Assembly: GCA_963752225.1 (NCBI GenBank)
Contig: CAVVXS010000007.1
Coordinates: forward strand, 1,240,001-1,304,000
Length of the DNA stretch: 64,000 bases
Reading direction: 5' to 3'
From: JBBROS01 sp963752225
GTDB lineage: Bacteria > Pseudomonadota > Alphaproteobacteria > Acetobacterales > Acetobacteraceae
Shown here: positions 34,701 through 42,812 of the stretch, one piece after another
How the letters are laid out: each line of letters starts with the position of its first letter
Numbering within the stretch: position 1 is the stretch's first letter
Made by a program: the position numbers and the translations under genes
Notes under the pieces: model-generated
Told to the model about the DNA's origin: nothing
The model's database searches: none
What the model saw: only the letters and a program-made list of their open reading frames with translations

Positions 34701-34779
34701 GCGTCGGTCCTCATAGGTTTACTGTCGGAGACAGCGTCGTGCAGCCATCATGCCAGCCTTGCGAGGACGGGGGAAACGG

Positions 34780-35556
34780 ATGCAGCAGGCAACGCAGTTC
34801 GCACGCTACCCGAGCCTGGAGGGCCGGCCGGTGCTGATCACCGGCGGCGCCTCGGGGATCGGCGCGTCGCTGGTGGAGCATTTCAGCGCCCAGGGCGCGC
34901 GGGTGGGGTTCGTCGACCTGGCCGAAGCAGCAGGCGTTGCCTTGGCGGAACGCCTGGAAGCGGAGGGGCACCGGCGGCCGGCGTTCCGTCAAGCCGACCT
35001 GCGCGACATCGCGGCGCTGCAGGCGGCGATCGCGGCGCTGACGGCAGAGACCGGCGATCCATTGGTGTTGGTGAACAATGCCGCCCATGACGAGCGCCAC
35101 GCGATCGAAGACGTGACGCCCGAATACTGGGACGACCGATTGGCGGTGAACCTCCGGCACCAATTCTTCGCAGCCCAAGCGGTCATCCCCGGCATGCGGG
35201 CAGCCGGCGGCGGCTCGATCGTCAACATGGGTTCCATCAGCTGGCGCGTGGGCCAAGGCGGCATGCCGGCCTACACCGCAAGCAAAGCGGCGATCGAGGG
35301 GCTGAGCCGCGGCCTCGCCCGCGACCTCGGGCCGGACCGCATCCGGGTCAATGTCGTCCTGCCGGGCTGGATCATGACCGAGCGGCAGCTCACCCTGTGG
35401 CTGACCCCGGAGGTCGAGGCCAATCTGATGCGCGACCAATGCCTGAAGGAAAAGGTGTATCCGGCCGACGTGGCGCGGCTGGTGCTGTGGCTGGCGGCCG
35501 AGGACAGCCGGATGTGCACCTCGCAAAGCTGGGTGGTCGACGGCGGCTGGCTGTAA
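34780..35556 (+). CDS. SDR-family sugar dehydrogenase (D-xylose/L-arabinose 1-dehydrogenase-like)
   Basis: A 258-residue short-chain dehydrogenase. The NAD(P) site is ITGGASGIGASL, then NNAAHDER, catalytic Ser in MGSISWRVG, and YTASK with Tyr and Lys. From memory the sequence follows the Caulobacter NAD-dependent xylose dehydrogenase closely (PSLxGxxVxITGG, WDDRLAVNLRH, QCLKEKVYPADVARLVLWLA). It would oxidise an aldose to the lactone in an oxidative pentose or galactose pathway. The start at 34780 was preferred to the ATG at 34750 because GGGGGA precedes it. The sugar transporter genes begin 82 bases downstream on the same strand, supporting a shared pathway. Confidence 0.83.
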   Translation: MQQATQFARYPSLEGRPVLITGGASGIGASLVEHFSAQGARVGFVDLAEAAGVALAERLEAEGHRRPAFRQADLRDIAALQAAIAALTAETGDPLVLVNNAAHDERHAIEDVTPEYWDDRLAVNLRHQFFAAQAVIPGMRAAGGGSIVNMGSISWRVGQGGMPAYTASKAAIEGLSRGLARDLGPDRIRVNVVLPGWIMTERQLTLWLTPEVEANLMRDQCLKEKVYPADVARLVLWLAAEDSRMCTSQSWVVDGGWL

Positions 35557-35638
35557 CGGCAGCCTTGACGGTGCACGCATTCAGCGGAAGTCTCCGCCGC
35601 GAACCGCCGGACGATACGGCGCAGGAAGGAGAACGGCG

Positions 35639-36700
35639 ATGAACCCGACACGACGCACATTGCTGGCGGGAGCGGGACTTGCACTCGCCGCGCCGGGGCT
35701 GGCCCGGGCGCAGGCGAAGGGCACGGTAGGAATCGCGATGCCGACCAAGTCCTCGGCGCGCTGGATTGCCGACGGCGACAACATCGTAAAGGTGCTGAAG
35801 TCGCGCGGCTACGGCACCGACCTGCAATACGCCGAGGACGACGTGCCGAACCAACTCTCGCAGATCGAGAACATGGTGACGAAGGGCGTCAAGGTGCTGG
35901 TGGTTGCGGCCATCGACGGCACCACACTGTCCGACGTGTTGGGGCAGGCGGCGCGGGCCGGAATCAAGGTGATCTCCTACGACCGGCTGATCCGCAACTC
36001 GCCGAACGTCGACTACTACGCGACCTTCGACAACTTCCAGGTCGGCGTGCTGCAGGCAACCTCATTGGAGCAGGGCCTGAAGTCGCGCGGCAACGGGCCG
36101 TTCAATCTCGAGCTGTTCGGCGGCTCGCCGGACGACAACAACGCCTATTTCTTCTACGATGGCGCCATGTCGGTGCTGAAGCCCGGCATCGATTCCGGCC
36201 ACTACGTCGTGCGCAGCAAGCAGATGGGCATGGACAAGGTATCCACCCTGCGCTGGGACGGCGCCACCGCGCAGGCGCGGATGGACAACCTGCTGAGCGC
36301 CTTCTACGGCAACGCCAAGGTGGACGCGGTGCTGTCGCCCTATGACGGTCTGTCGATCGGCATCATCTCGTCCTGCAAGGGCGTCGGCTATGGCAGCGCC
36401 GATCTGCCGATGCCGGTCATCAGCGGCCAGGATTGCGAGGTGCCCTCGGTCAAGGCGATCCTGCGTGGCGACCAGTACGCCTCGATCTTCAAGGACACCC
36501 GCGACCTCGCGAAGGTGACGGCCGATATGGTCGACGCCGTGCTGAGCGGGCAGCAAGTCGCGGTCAACGACACCAAGAGCTACAACAACGGCGTCAAGGT
36601 GGTGCCGTCCTACCTGCTGAAACCGGTGATCGTGGACAAGTCCAACTGGGAAAAGGTGCTGGTGGACAGCGGCTACTACAAAAAGAGCCAGATCGTCTGA
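35639..36700 (+). CDS. chvE: Multiple-monosaccharide-binding periplasmic protein ChvE
   Basis: A 353-residue periplasmic sugar-binding protein. From memory the mature sequence is very close to Agrobacterium ChvE: VGIAMPTKSSARWI, DLQYAEDDVPNQLSQIENMV, YYATFDNFQVGVLQATS, LELFGGSPDDNNA and DAVLSPYDGLSIGIISS. The signal has Arg-Arg and an Ala-rich core. ChvE homologues bind arabinose, galactose, glucose and xylose and feed GguAB. AGGAG lies ten bases before the ATG. gguA starts 4 bases after the stop, making a chvE-gguA-gguB operon with the SDR gene upstream. No VirA-type sensor is present. Confidence 0.95.
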   Translation: MNPTRRTLLAGAGLALAAPGLARAQAKGTVGIAMPTKSSARWIADGDNIVKVLKSRGYGTDLQYAEDDVPNQLSQIENMVTKGVKVLVVAAIDGTTLSDVLGQAARAGIKVISYDRLIRNSPNVDYYATFDNFQVGVLQATSLEQGLKSRGNGPFNLELFGGSPDDNNAYFFYDGAMSVLKPGIDSGHYVVRSKQMGMDKVSTLRWDGATAQARMDNLLSAFYGNAKVDAVLSPYDGLSIGIISSCKGVGYGSADLPMPVISGQDCEVPSVKAILRGDQYASIFKDTRDLAKVTADMVDAVLSGQQVAVNDTKSYNNGVKVVPSYLLKPVIVDKSNWEKVLVDSGYYKKSQIV

Positions 36701-36704
36701 CGCC

Positions 36705-38276
36705 ATGGCCGACATCCTCGAGATGCGCGGCATCACCAAGCGGTTCGGGCCGGTCACGGCCCTGCGCGAGGTGAACCTGACGGTGCGGGCTGGCGAGATC
36801 CATGCGCTCGTCGGCGAGAACGGCGCCGGGAAGTCCACCCTGATGAAGGTGCTGAGCGGGGTGTATCCCGCCGGCAGCTACGAGGGCGACGTCGTCTTCG
36901 AGGGGACGGTGCGGCAGTTCCGCACCGTCAACGACAGCGAGGCGCTGGGGATGGTGATCATCCATCAGGAGCTGGCGCTGATCCCGCTGCTGTCGATCGC
37001 CGAGAACATCTTTCTCAGTCATCCGCCGGCCCGCTTCGGCGTGATCGACCGTGACGCCCAATATACCCGCACCCAGGCGTTGCTGGCCAAGGTGGGGCTG
37101 GCCGAGAAACCCGACGCGATCGTGGCCGACCTCGGTGTCGGCAAGCAGCAGCTGGTCGAGATCGCCAAAGCCCTGTCCAAGCAGGTGCGGCTGCTGATCC
37201 TGGACGAGCCGACCGCGAGCCTCAACGAGCGCGACAGCGCCGCCCTGCTGCGGCTGCTGGCCGAGTTCCGGCGCGAGGGCATCGCCTCGATCCTGATCTC
37301 GCACAAGCTGAACGAGGTCACCGCAGTCGCCGACCGCATCACCGTGCTGCGCGACGGGCGCACGATCGAGACGCTGGATTGCCGCGCCGGGGTCGTCGAG
37401 GAGGACCACATCATCCGCCGCATGGTGGACCGCGACCTCGATAATCGCTTCCCGCCGCGCACCCCGACGGTCGGCGACGAGGTGGTGTTCGAGGTGCGCG
37501 GCTGGTCGGCCTGGCATCCGCAGCAAAGCGACCGGCAGACGGTGCGCAACGTCGACTTCAACGTCCGGCGCGGCGAGATCGTCGGCATCGCCGGCCTGAT
37601 GGGCGCCGGGCGCACCGAGTTTGCGATGAGCGTGTTCGGCCGGTCCTATGGCCGCGACGTGAGCGGCCAGGCGTTCGTCGCCGGCAAGGCGGTGGACGTC
37701 TCGACGGTGCCGCGGGCGATCGCGGCCGGGCTCGCCTACGTGACCGAGGACCGCAAGCAGCTCGGCCTGTTGCTGGGCGAGGACGTGCGCAAGAACGTCA
37801 CCCTCGCCAACCTGCCCGGCATCTCGCGGGCATCGGTGATCGACGACATGCGCGAGCTTTCGGTCGCCAACGACTACCGCGGCCAGATGCGCATCCGCTG
37901 CCACGACGTCTACCAGCAATCCGGCACCCTGTCGGGCGGCAACCAGCAGAAGGTCGTGCTGTCGAAATGGTTGTTTTCCCGGCCGCAGGTGCTGTTCCTG
38001 GACGAGCCGACGCGCGGGATCGACGTCGGCGCCAAGTACGAAATCTACCAGATCATCGGCGCGCTGGCCGAGAGCGGCAAAGGTGTGGTGGTGATCTCGT
38101 CGGAGATGCCGGAGCTGCTCGGGCTGTGCGACCGGATCTACGTGATGAACGAAGGCCGCTTCGTCGCCGAGCTGCCGCGCGAGGAGGCGTCGCAGGAGGC
38201 GATCATGCGTGCCATCATGCGCAGCAGCGGCGCCAGGCCGAACGAAGCGCGGCCGGCTGAGGGAGCACTTGCATGA
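36705..38276 (+). CDS. gguA: Sugar ABC transporter ATP-binding protein GguA
   Basis: A 523-residue double ATPase of the carbohydrate-uptake CUT2 class. The first domain has Walker A VGENGAGKSTLMKVLSG, Walker B LLILDEPTASLNERD and a variant signature (LGVGKQQLVEIAKALS). The second has the degenerate Walker A typical of this class (GLMGAGRTEFAMS), an intact LSGGNQQKVVLSKWL and VLFLDEPTRGIDVGAK. It powers uptake through the GguB permease of sugars delivered by ChvE. Its stop overlaps the gguB start by 4 bases (ATGA). Confidence 0.95.
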   Translation: MADILEMRGITKRFGPVTALREVNLTVRAGEIHALVGENGAGKSTLMKVLSGVYPAGSYEGDVVFEGTVRQFRTVNDSEALGMVIIHQELALIPLLSIAENIFLSHPPARFGVIDRDAQYTRTQALLAKVGLAEKPDAIVADLGVGKQQLVEIAKALSKQVRLLILDEPTASLNERDSAALLRLLAEFRREGIASILISHKLNEVTAVADRITVLRDGRTIETLDCRAGVVEEDHIIRRMVDRDLDNRFPPRTPTVGDEVVFEVRGWSAWHPQQSDRQTVRNVDFNVRRGEIVGIAGLMGAGRTEFAMSVFGRSYGRDVSGQAFVAGKAVDVSTVPRAIAAGLAYVTEDRKQLGLLLGEDVRKNVTLANLPGISRASVIDDMRELSVANDYRGQMRIRCHDVYQQSGTLSGGNQQKVVLSKWLFSRPQVLFLDEPTRGIDVGAKYEIYQIIGALAESGKGVVVISSEMPELLGLCDRIYVMNEGRFVAELPREEASQEAIMRAIMRSSGARPNEARPAEGALA

Positions 38277-39469
38277 GCGAGATGACGGTGCCGGCGCCGC
38301 AAGCCGAGACGCGGGCGACACACGGTTTCTGGAAGGCGAACCTGCGGCAGTACGGCATGCTGCTGTCGCTGTTCGCGATCATGGTGTTCTTCGAGATCGC
38401 CACCGATGGCACGCTGCTCAAGCCGCTCAACCTCACCAACCTCGTGCTGCAGAACAGCTACATCGCCATCATGGCGCTGGGCATGCTGCTCGTGATCGTC
38501 AGCGGCCATATCGACTTGTCGGTCGGATCGGTCTCGGGGTTCATCGGCGCCCTGGCCGCGGTGATGCTGGTGCAGTGGAACATGCCGGTCATCCCCGCCG
38601 CGCTGCTGTGCCTGCTGGCCGGTGGCCTGATCGGCGCCGCGCAGGGCGCCTTCGTCGCCTATGTGAAAATCCCCTCCTTCATCGTCACCCTGGCGGGCAT
38701 GCTGGTGTTCCGCGGGCTGATGCTGACGACGCTCAGCGGGCAGTCGGTCGGCCCCTTCCCCACCCTGTTCCAGCGGCTCAGCTCCGGCTTCCTGCCCGAG
38801 TTCTTTCCTCCGATCGACGGCGTGCGGGTCTCGTCGCTGCTGCTCGGCCTGCTGGTCGGCGTGGCGCTGGTGGCGCTCAACCTGCGCGGCCGGGCGCGGC
38901 GAGAGCGGCATGGCGTGGAAAGCGAGCCGATGCCGCTGTTCATCGCCAAGAACGCGGTGCTGCTGGCGGCGATCGGCGGGCTAACCTGGCTGATCGTGTC
39001 GCATCGCGGCCTGCCGAACGTGCTGGTGATCATGGCGGTGCTGATCGCGCTCTATGCCTTCGTCACCACCCGCACGACGGTGGGGCGGCAGATCTATGCG
39101 GTGGGCGGCAACGAGAAGGCGGCCAAGCTGTCGGGCATCGCCACGGAACGCCTGACGTTTCTCACCTTCGTCAACATGGGCGTGCTGGCGGCGCTGGCCG
39201 GCTTGATCTTCGCGGCCCGGCTCAACACCGCGACGCCCAAGGCCGGCACCGGCTTCGAGCTCGACGTGATCGCCGCCTGCTTCATCGGCGGCGCCTCGGC
39301 GTACGGCGGCGTCGGGGTGGTGTCGGGCGCGGTGATCGGAGCCTTCATCATGGGGGTGATGAACAACGGCATGTCGATCCTGGGCATCGGCATCGACTAC
39401 CAGCAGGTGATCAAGGGCCTGGTGTTGCTGGGTGCGGTCTGCGTGGACGTCTACAACCAGCGCCGGTGA
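38273..39469 (+). CDS. gguB: Sugar ABC transporter permease GguB
   Basis: A 398-residue inner-membrane permease of the CUT2/BPD class, with about ten hydrophobic segments. Characteristic stretches are YIAIMALGMLLVIVSGHIDLSVGSVSGF, VKIPSFIVTLAGMLVFRGL and YAVGGNEKAAKLSGIATER, the last being the cytoplasmic coupling loop. The periplasmic insert around residues 150-190 is as expected for GguB-like proteins. It ends the chvE-gguA-gguB operon. The next gene is convergent, 39 bases away. Confidence 0.93.
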   Translation: MSEMTVPAPQAETRATHGFWKANLRQYGMLLSLFAIMVFFEIATDGTLLKPLNLTNLVLQNSYIAIMALGMLLVIVSGHIDLSVGSVSGFIGALAAVMLVQWNMPVIPAALLCLLAGGLIGAAQGAFVAYVKIPSFIVTLAGMLVFRGLMLTTLSGQSVGPFPTLFQRLSSGFLPEFFPPIDGVRVSSLLLGLLVGVALVALNLRGRARRERHGVESEPMPLFIAKNAVLLAAIGGLTWLIVSHRGLPNVLVIMAVLIALYAFVTTRTTVGRQIYAVGGNEKAAKLSGIATERLTFLTFVNMGVLAALAGLIFAARLNTATPKAGTGFELDVIAACFIGGASAYGGVGVVSGAVIGAFIMGVMNNGMSILGIGIDYQQVIKGLVLLGAVCVDVYNQRR

Positions 39470-39508
39470 CGGCAGGCGCCGGCAAAGGCGGGAGGCGGGA
39501 GGCGGGCT

Positions 39509-40510
39509 CTACTCCACCAGCCGCACAACCTGCTTGCCGAAGTTGCGTCCTTTCAGCAGGCCGAGGAACGCTTCGACCGCGTTCTCCAGGCCGACGGCCA
39601 CGCTTTCGCGGTATTTGAGGCTGCCGTCCGCGACCAGGGCACCGAGTTCGCCGAGCGCCTTCGGCCATAGCTCCATGTGCTCGGACACGATGAAGCCCTG
39701 CAGCTTGAGCCGCATCGTGAGGATCAGCCGCGGCTCGGCCATGCCCGCCGCCTGCCCGTCATAGCCGGAGATGGCGCCGCACACCGCGACCCGGCCATGC
39801 GGGTTCATCCGCGCCATGACCGCGTCCAGCACGACACCGCCGACGTTGTCGAAGTAGGCGTCGATCCCGTTCGGCGCCGCGGCCGCCAGGTCCTCCGTCA
39901 ACTGCCCGGCCTTGTAGTCCACGCAAGCGTCGAAGCCGAGCTCGCCCGAGACGTAGGCGCACTTCTCCGGACCGCCGGCAATGCCGACCACCCGGCAGCC
40001 CGCCCGCTTGGCGAGCTGGCCCACCACCCCGCCGACGGCGCCGCTCGCCGCGCTGACGGCGACCGTCTCGCCCGTTTTCGGCGCGCAGATGTGGTTCAGC
40101 CCGTACCAGGCCGTCACCCCCGGCATGCCGACGGCGCCGAGATAGGCCGACATGGGCACCCGGGTGGCGTCGATCCGCTGCATCCCGCTGCCATCCGAAG
40201 TGCCCCACTCCTGCCAGCCGAAGCCGCAGACGACGGCGTCGCCTTCGTGCCAGTTCGGGTGGCGGCTTTCGGCCACCACGCCCACCGTGCCGCCTTGCAT
40301 CACCGCATCGAGTGGCTGCGGCGCGGCGTAGCTTTTCCCCTCGCTCATGCGGCCGCGCATGTAGGGGTCGAGCGACAAGTAATGGTTGCGCACCCGGACC
40401 TGGCCCTCCGCCAACGGCGGCAACGGCGTCTCGACGAGGCGGAAATTGTCGGCCGATGCCGCCGGGTTGGGCCGCGAGACGAGCAGGATCTGGCGATTGA
40501 TGTCGGCCAT
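39509..40510 (-). CDS. NADP-dependent MDR-family oxidoreductase (CurA/leukotriene-B4 dehydrogenase type)
   Basis: A 333-residue zinc-free medium-chain reductase. Landmarks are NHYLSLDPYMRGRMSE, PGVTAWYGLNHICAPK, the nucleotide-binding VSAASGAVGGVVGQLAKRAGCRVVG and YFDNVGGVVLDAVMARM. Such enzymes reduce the double bond of alpha,beta-unsaturated ketones and aldehydes. The ATG at 40510 is the family N-terminus (MADINRQILL); the frame is open upstream to 40588. It is divergent from the puc operon with 253 bases between starts, so it may sense the regulatory sites there, though nothing shows this directly. Confidence 0.9.
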   Translation of the reverse strand: MADINRQILLVSRPNPAASADNFRLVETPLPPLAEGQVRVRNHYLSLDPYMRGRMSEGKSYAAPQPLDAVMQGGTVGVVAESRHPNWHEGDAVVCGFGWQEWGTSDGSGMQRIDATRVPMSAYLGAVGMPGVTAWYGLNHICAPKTGETVAVSAASGAVGGVVGQLAKRAGCRVVGIAGGPEKCAYVSGELGFDACVDYKAGQLTEDLAAAAPNGIDAYFDNVGGVVLDAVMARMNPHGRVAVCGAISGYDGQAAGMAEPRLILTMRLKLQGFIVSEHMELWPKALGELGALVADGSLKYRESVAVGLENAVEAFLGLLKGRNFGKQVVRLVE

Positions 40511-40607
40511 GGGACGGCTCCGGCTTGTGTGTTGGGCGGAGTGTAGCAGCCGTCCGGCGATCAGGCCACGCGGCAACCCTTGTGCCAACCGCTCGCACCA
40601 CCACGTC

Positions 40608-40625
40608 TGTCATTTTTAATTGACA
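40608..40625 (+). promoter_or_regulatory. PpsR/CrtJ-type operator, perfect match
   Basis: TGTCATTTTTAATTGACA is an exact TGT-N12-ACA palindrome, the recognition pattern of the oxygen- and light-responsive photosynthesis repressor PpsR/CrtJ. It lies 139 bases upstream of pucB in an AT-rich island. Confidence 0.8.
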
Positions 40626-40638
40626 CTAAAAGGTGTCA
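40621..40638. promoter_or_regulatory. Overlapping inverted repeat between PpsR-like sites
   Basis: TGACACTAAAAGGTGTCA, two 6-base arms with a 6-base spacer, joins the right half of the first PpsR-like site to the left half of the second. It may merely reflect two adjacent sites, or be a site for another regulator. Confidence 0.5.
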
Positions 40639-40651
40639 TGATAACCTGACG
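40634..40651 (+). promoter_or_regulatory. Second PpsR/CrtJ-type operator, one mismatch
   Basis: TGTCATGATAACCTGACG fits TGT-N12-ACA except for the last base. It is exactly 8 bases after the first site, the spacing known for paired, cooperatively bound PpsR/CrtJ sites. Confidence 0.7.
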
Positions 40652-40763
40652 CTCGTCGGGGATGCGGACACCGCCGGTTTCGGAGGTTCGGCCGTGCGGC
40701 GACGGACACAGGACGCACGGTTGTCCGTGCGGCGCTGACACAATCTCGAGGGAGGATTGGTTT

Positions 40764-40919
40764 ATGGAGGATGACCTCACTAAAGTCTGGCCGACAGGCC
40801 TGACAATCCCGGAGTCCGAAGAGTTGCACCGGCACGTGATCGACGGCGCGCGGGTCTTTTTCTGCATCTCGCTGTTCGCCCACTTCCTGGCGTTTCTTTG
40901 GTCGCCCTGGCTGCATTAG
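40764..40919 (+). CDS. pucB: Light-harvesting complex 2 beta polypeptide
   Basis: A 51-residue antenna subunit that binds bacteriochlorophyll a in peripheral LH2. The one membrane helix (about 27-48) carries the B850 ligand His40 in FAHFLAFLWSPWLH. The N-terminal LHRHVIDGARVF motif is the LH2 (not LH1) signature. The start follows GGAGG by about 8 bases. The gene is too short for many gene finders but unmistakable. It lies 12 bases before pucA, in the usual beta-alpha order, behind two PpsR-like sites. Confidence 0.97.
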   Translation: MEDDLTKVWPTGLTIPESEELHRHVIDGARVFFCISLFAHFLAFLWSPWLH

Positions 40920-40931
40920 GAGGGATCTGAC

Positions 40932-41429
40932 ATGAACCAAGGTCGCATTTGGTGCGTGGTCCACCCGACGGTCGGGTTGCCCCTGTTTCTTGCCGGCGTG
41001 GCGCTTACCTCGCTGGCCGTCCATGCCTCGGTGATGAATCACACGACCTGGATGAGCAATTATTGGCAAGGCGCGGCGCGGCCGAAGGTGGCCGAGAATG
41101 CCGCCGCGCCCGCCACCGCAACGGCGGCGGCCGCTAAGCCGGCCGACGCTCCGTTCACCATCACCGTTGCCCCGGTCGCGCCGACCGCTGGCCGGACCGA
41201 GACCGCGTTCGTGATCACGGTCGCGCCCAACCCGGCCGCGACGGTCGCCGCCTCGAGTACCTGCGGGACCGGAAACGCCGAAGGTCTCGGTCGCCGCTGC
41301 GAATACCGAGTAGCCTCCGCCTGCCTCAGCGCGCGATGCCGGCGCCGCTACGGGCCGGCATCGCGTCGCGTGGCCCGCATCCCGGTCAACGTGATGGGAC
41401 AGGCAGGCGATGGGACGTCTCAGTCGTAA
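40932..41429 (+). CDS. pucA: Light-harvesting complex 2 alpha polypeptide with a long C-terminal extension
   Basis: The first 55 residues are a classic LH2 alpha subunit: MNQGRIWCVVHP, a helix with B850 ligand His31, and TTWMSNYWQG placing Tyr44 and Trp45 exactly where LH2 residues hydrogen-bond B850. A Pro/Ala-rich tail follows, then as read a Cys/Arg-rich stretch to residue 165 that overlaps pucC by 20 bases. The tail looks frameshifted: in the next frame a Pro/Ala-rich peptide (PETPKVSVAAANTE) runs to a TAG at 41311-41313, just before a hairpin. A one-base insertion near 41240 would give a 126-residue protein ending there. Either form has an unusually long tail. Confidence 0.93.
   Translation: MNQGRIWCVVHPTVGLPLFLAGVALTSLAVHASVMNHTTWMSNYWQGAARPKVAENAAAPATATAAAAKPADAPFTITVAPVAPTAGRTETAFVITVAPNPAATVAASSTCGTGNAEGLGRRCEYRVASACLSARCRRRYGPASRRVARIPVNVMGQAGDGTSQS
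41332..41365 (+). terminator. Strong hairpin between pucA and pucC
   Basis: A perfect 12-base, GC-rich inverted repeat (41332-41343 with 41354-41365, 10-base loop). A hairpin at this place is known in other puc operons, where it stabilises the abundant pucBA message and lets little transcription through to pucC. It lies inside the long reading of pucA, but after the TAG of the alternative frame. Confidence 0.75.
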
Positions 41430-42792
41430 GTTGGTAACCGCCTGGGCCGGGCTCGGGCCGCGCTTCCTGCCGTTCGCGGACGCCGCGACGCCGGACTTGC
41501 CGCTGCCGCGCTTGCTGCGGCTTTCCTTGTTCCAAGTCTCGGTCGGCATGGCGCTGGTGCTGCTGATCGGCACGTTGAACCGGGTGATGATCGTCGAACT
41601 CGGCGTGCCCGCTTCGCTGGTCGGCATCATGATCTCGCTGCCGCTGCTGTTCGCGCCATTCCGCGCGCTGATCGGCCATCGTTCCGACAATCACCGTTCC
41701 GCGCTCGGCTGGCGCCGAGTTCCGTTCATGTACAAGGGCGCGCTGGTGCAGTTCGGCGGCCTGTCGATCATGCCGTTCGCGTTGCTGGTACTGTCGGGCC
41801 AGGGCGAAGCCGGCTCGGCCCCGGCCTGGATTGGCCAGTTGGGCGCGGCGGCGGCGTTCCTGCTGGTCGGCGCCGGGCTGCACACCATCCAGACGGTCGG
41901 CCTCGCGCTCGCCACCGATCTGGCGCCCAACGAGTCGCAGCCGAAGGTCGTGGGCCTGATGTACGTCATGCTGCTGTTCGGCATGATCGCCAGCGCCATG
42001 CTGTTCGGCGCGCTGCTGGTCGAGTTCACGCCGGGCCGGCTGATCCAAGTGATCCAGGGCTCCGCGGTCGCCACGATCGTGCTGAACGGCGTGGCGCTGT
42101 GGAAGCAGGAATCCCGCCGGGCCGCGACCGCTTTTCCCCGGCGCGAACTCGACTTTCGCCAGTCTTGGCAGCGCTTCACTGCCGGCGGACAGGTGGTGCG
42201 CCGCCTCGTCGCGGTGGGGCTCGGCACCATGGCGTTCAGCATGGAGGACGTGCTGCTGGAGCCCTACGGCGGGCAGATCCTGCATCTTTCGGTCGGCGAC
42301 ACGACCAAGCTGACGGCGACGCTCGCGGTCGGCGGGCTGTTCGGCTTCGGCTTGGCGTCGCGAGTGCTGAGCCGGGGCGCCGATCCGTTCCGCATGGCGT
42401 CGTACGGCGCCCTGGTCGGGATACCCGCGTTCCTGGGGGTGATCGGCGCGGCGCCGCTCGGGTCGCCGCTGCTGTTTGCGCTCGGGACGTTCGGCATCGG
42501 CTTCGGCGCCGGGCTGTTCGGCCACGGCACCCTGACGGCGACGATGAACCTGGCGCCGCCCAGCCAAACCGGCCTGGCGCTCGGCGCCTGGGGCGCGGTG
42601 CAGGCCTCGGCGGCGGGTGCTGCGATCGCGGTCGGCGGCATCCTCCGCGATGTGGTGGCGCATTGGCAGGCGCCCGGCTTGAGCGGGGCGACCACGGCCT
42701 ATCACAGCGTTTACGCGATCGAGCTCGCGCTGCTGGTCGCGACCTTGTTGGCAATGCTGCCGCTGGTGCGCCGCGCACCCGCCTACACATAA
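41410..42792 (+). CDS. pucC: PucC, LH2 assembly factor and bacteriochlorophyll-delivery MFS protein
   Basis: A 460-residue membrane protein of the PucC/LhaA/BCH2 group of the major facilitator superfamily, needed for LH2 assembly and probably for bacteriochlorophyll delivery. Typical stretches are LPRLLRLSLFQVSVGMALVLLIGTLNRVMIVE, FRALIGHRSDNHRSALGWRRVPFMYKG, LATDLAPNESQPKVVGLMYVMLL and FSMEDVLLEPYGGQILHLSVGDTT. About twelve hydrophobic segments are visible. Expression is probably limited by the upstream hairpin. The start at 41410 follows the end of pucA; the next gene follows after 20 bases with GAGGAAGG. Confidence 0.95.
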   Translation: MGRLSRKLVTAWAGLGPRFLPFADAATPDLPLPRLLRLSLFQVSVGMALVLLIGTLNRVMIVELGVPASLVGIMISLPLLFAPFRALIGHRSDNHRSALGWRRVPFMYKGALVQFGGLSIMPFALLVLSGQGEAGSAPAWIGQLGAAAAFLLVGAGLHTIQTVGLALATDLAPNESQPKVVGLMYVMLLFGMIASAMLFGALLVEFTPGRLIQVIQGSAVATIVLNGVALWKQESRRAATAFPRRELDFRQSWQRFTAGGQVVRRLVAVGLGTMAFSMEDVLLEPYGGQILHLSVGDTTKLTATLAVGGLFGFGLASRVLSRGADPFRMASYGALVGIPAFLGVIGAAPLGSPLLFALGTFGIGFGAGLFGHGTLTATMNLAPPSQTGLALGAWGAVQASAAGAAIAVGGILRDVVAHWQAPGLSGATTAYHSVYAIELALLVATLLAMLPLVRRAPAYT

Positions 42793-42812
42793 ACTGGTCG
42801 GAGGAAGGCATC

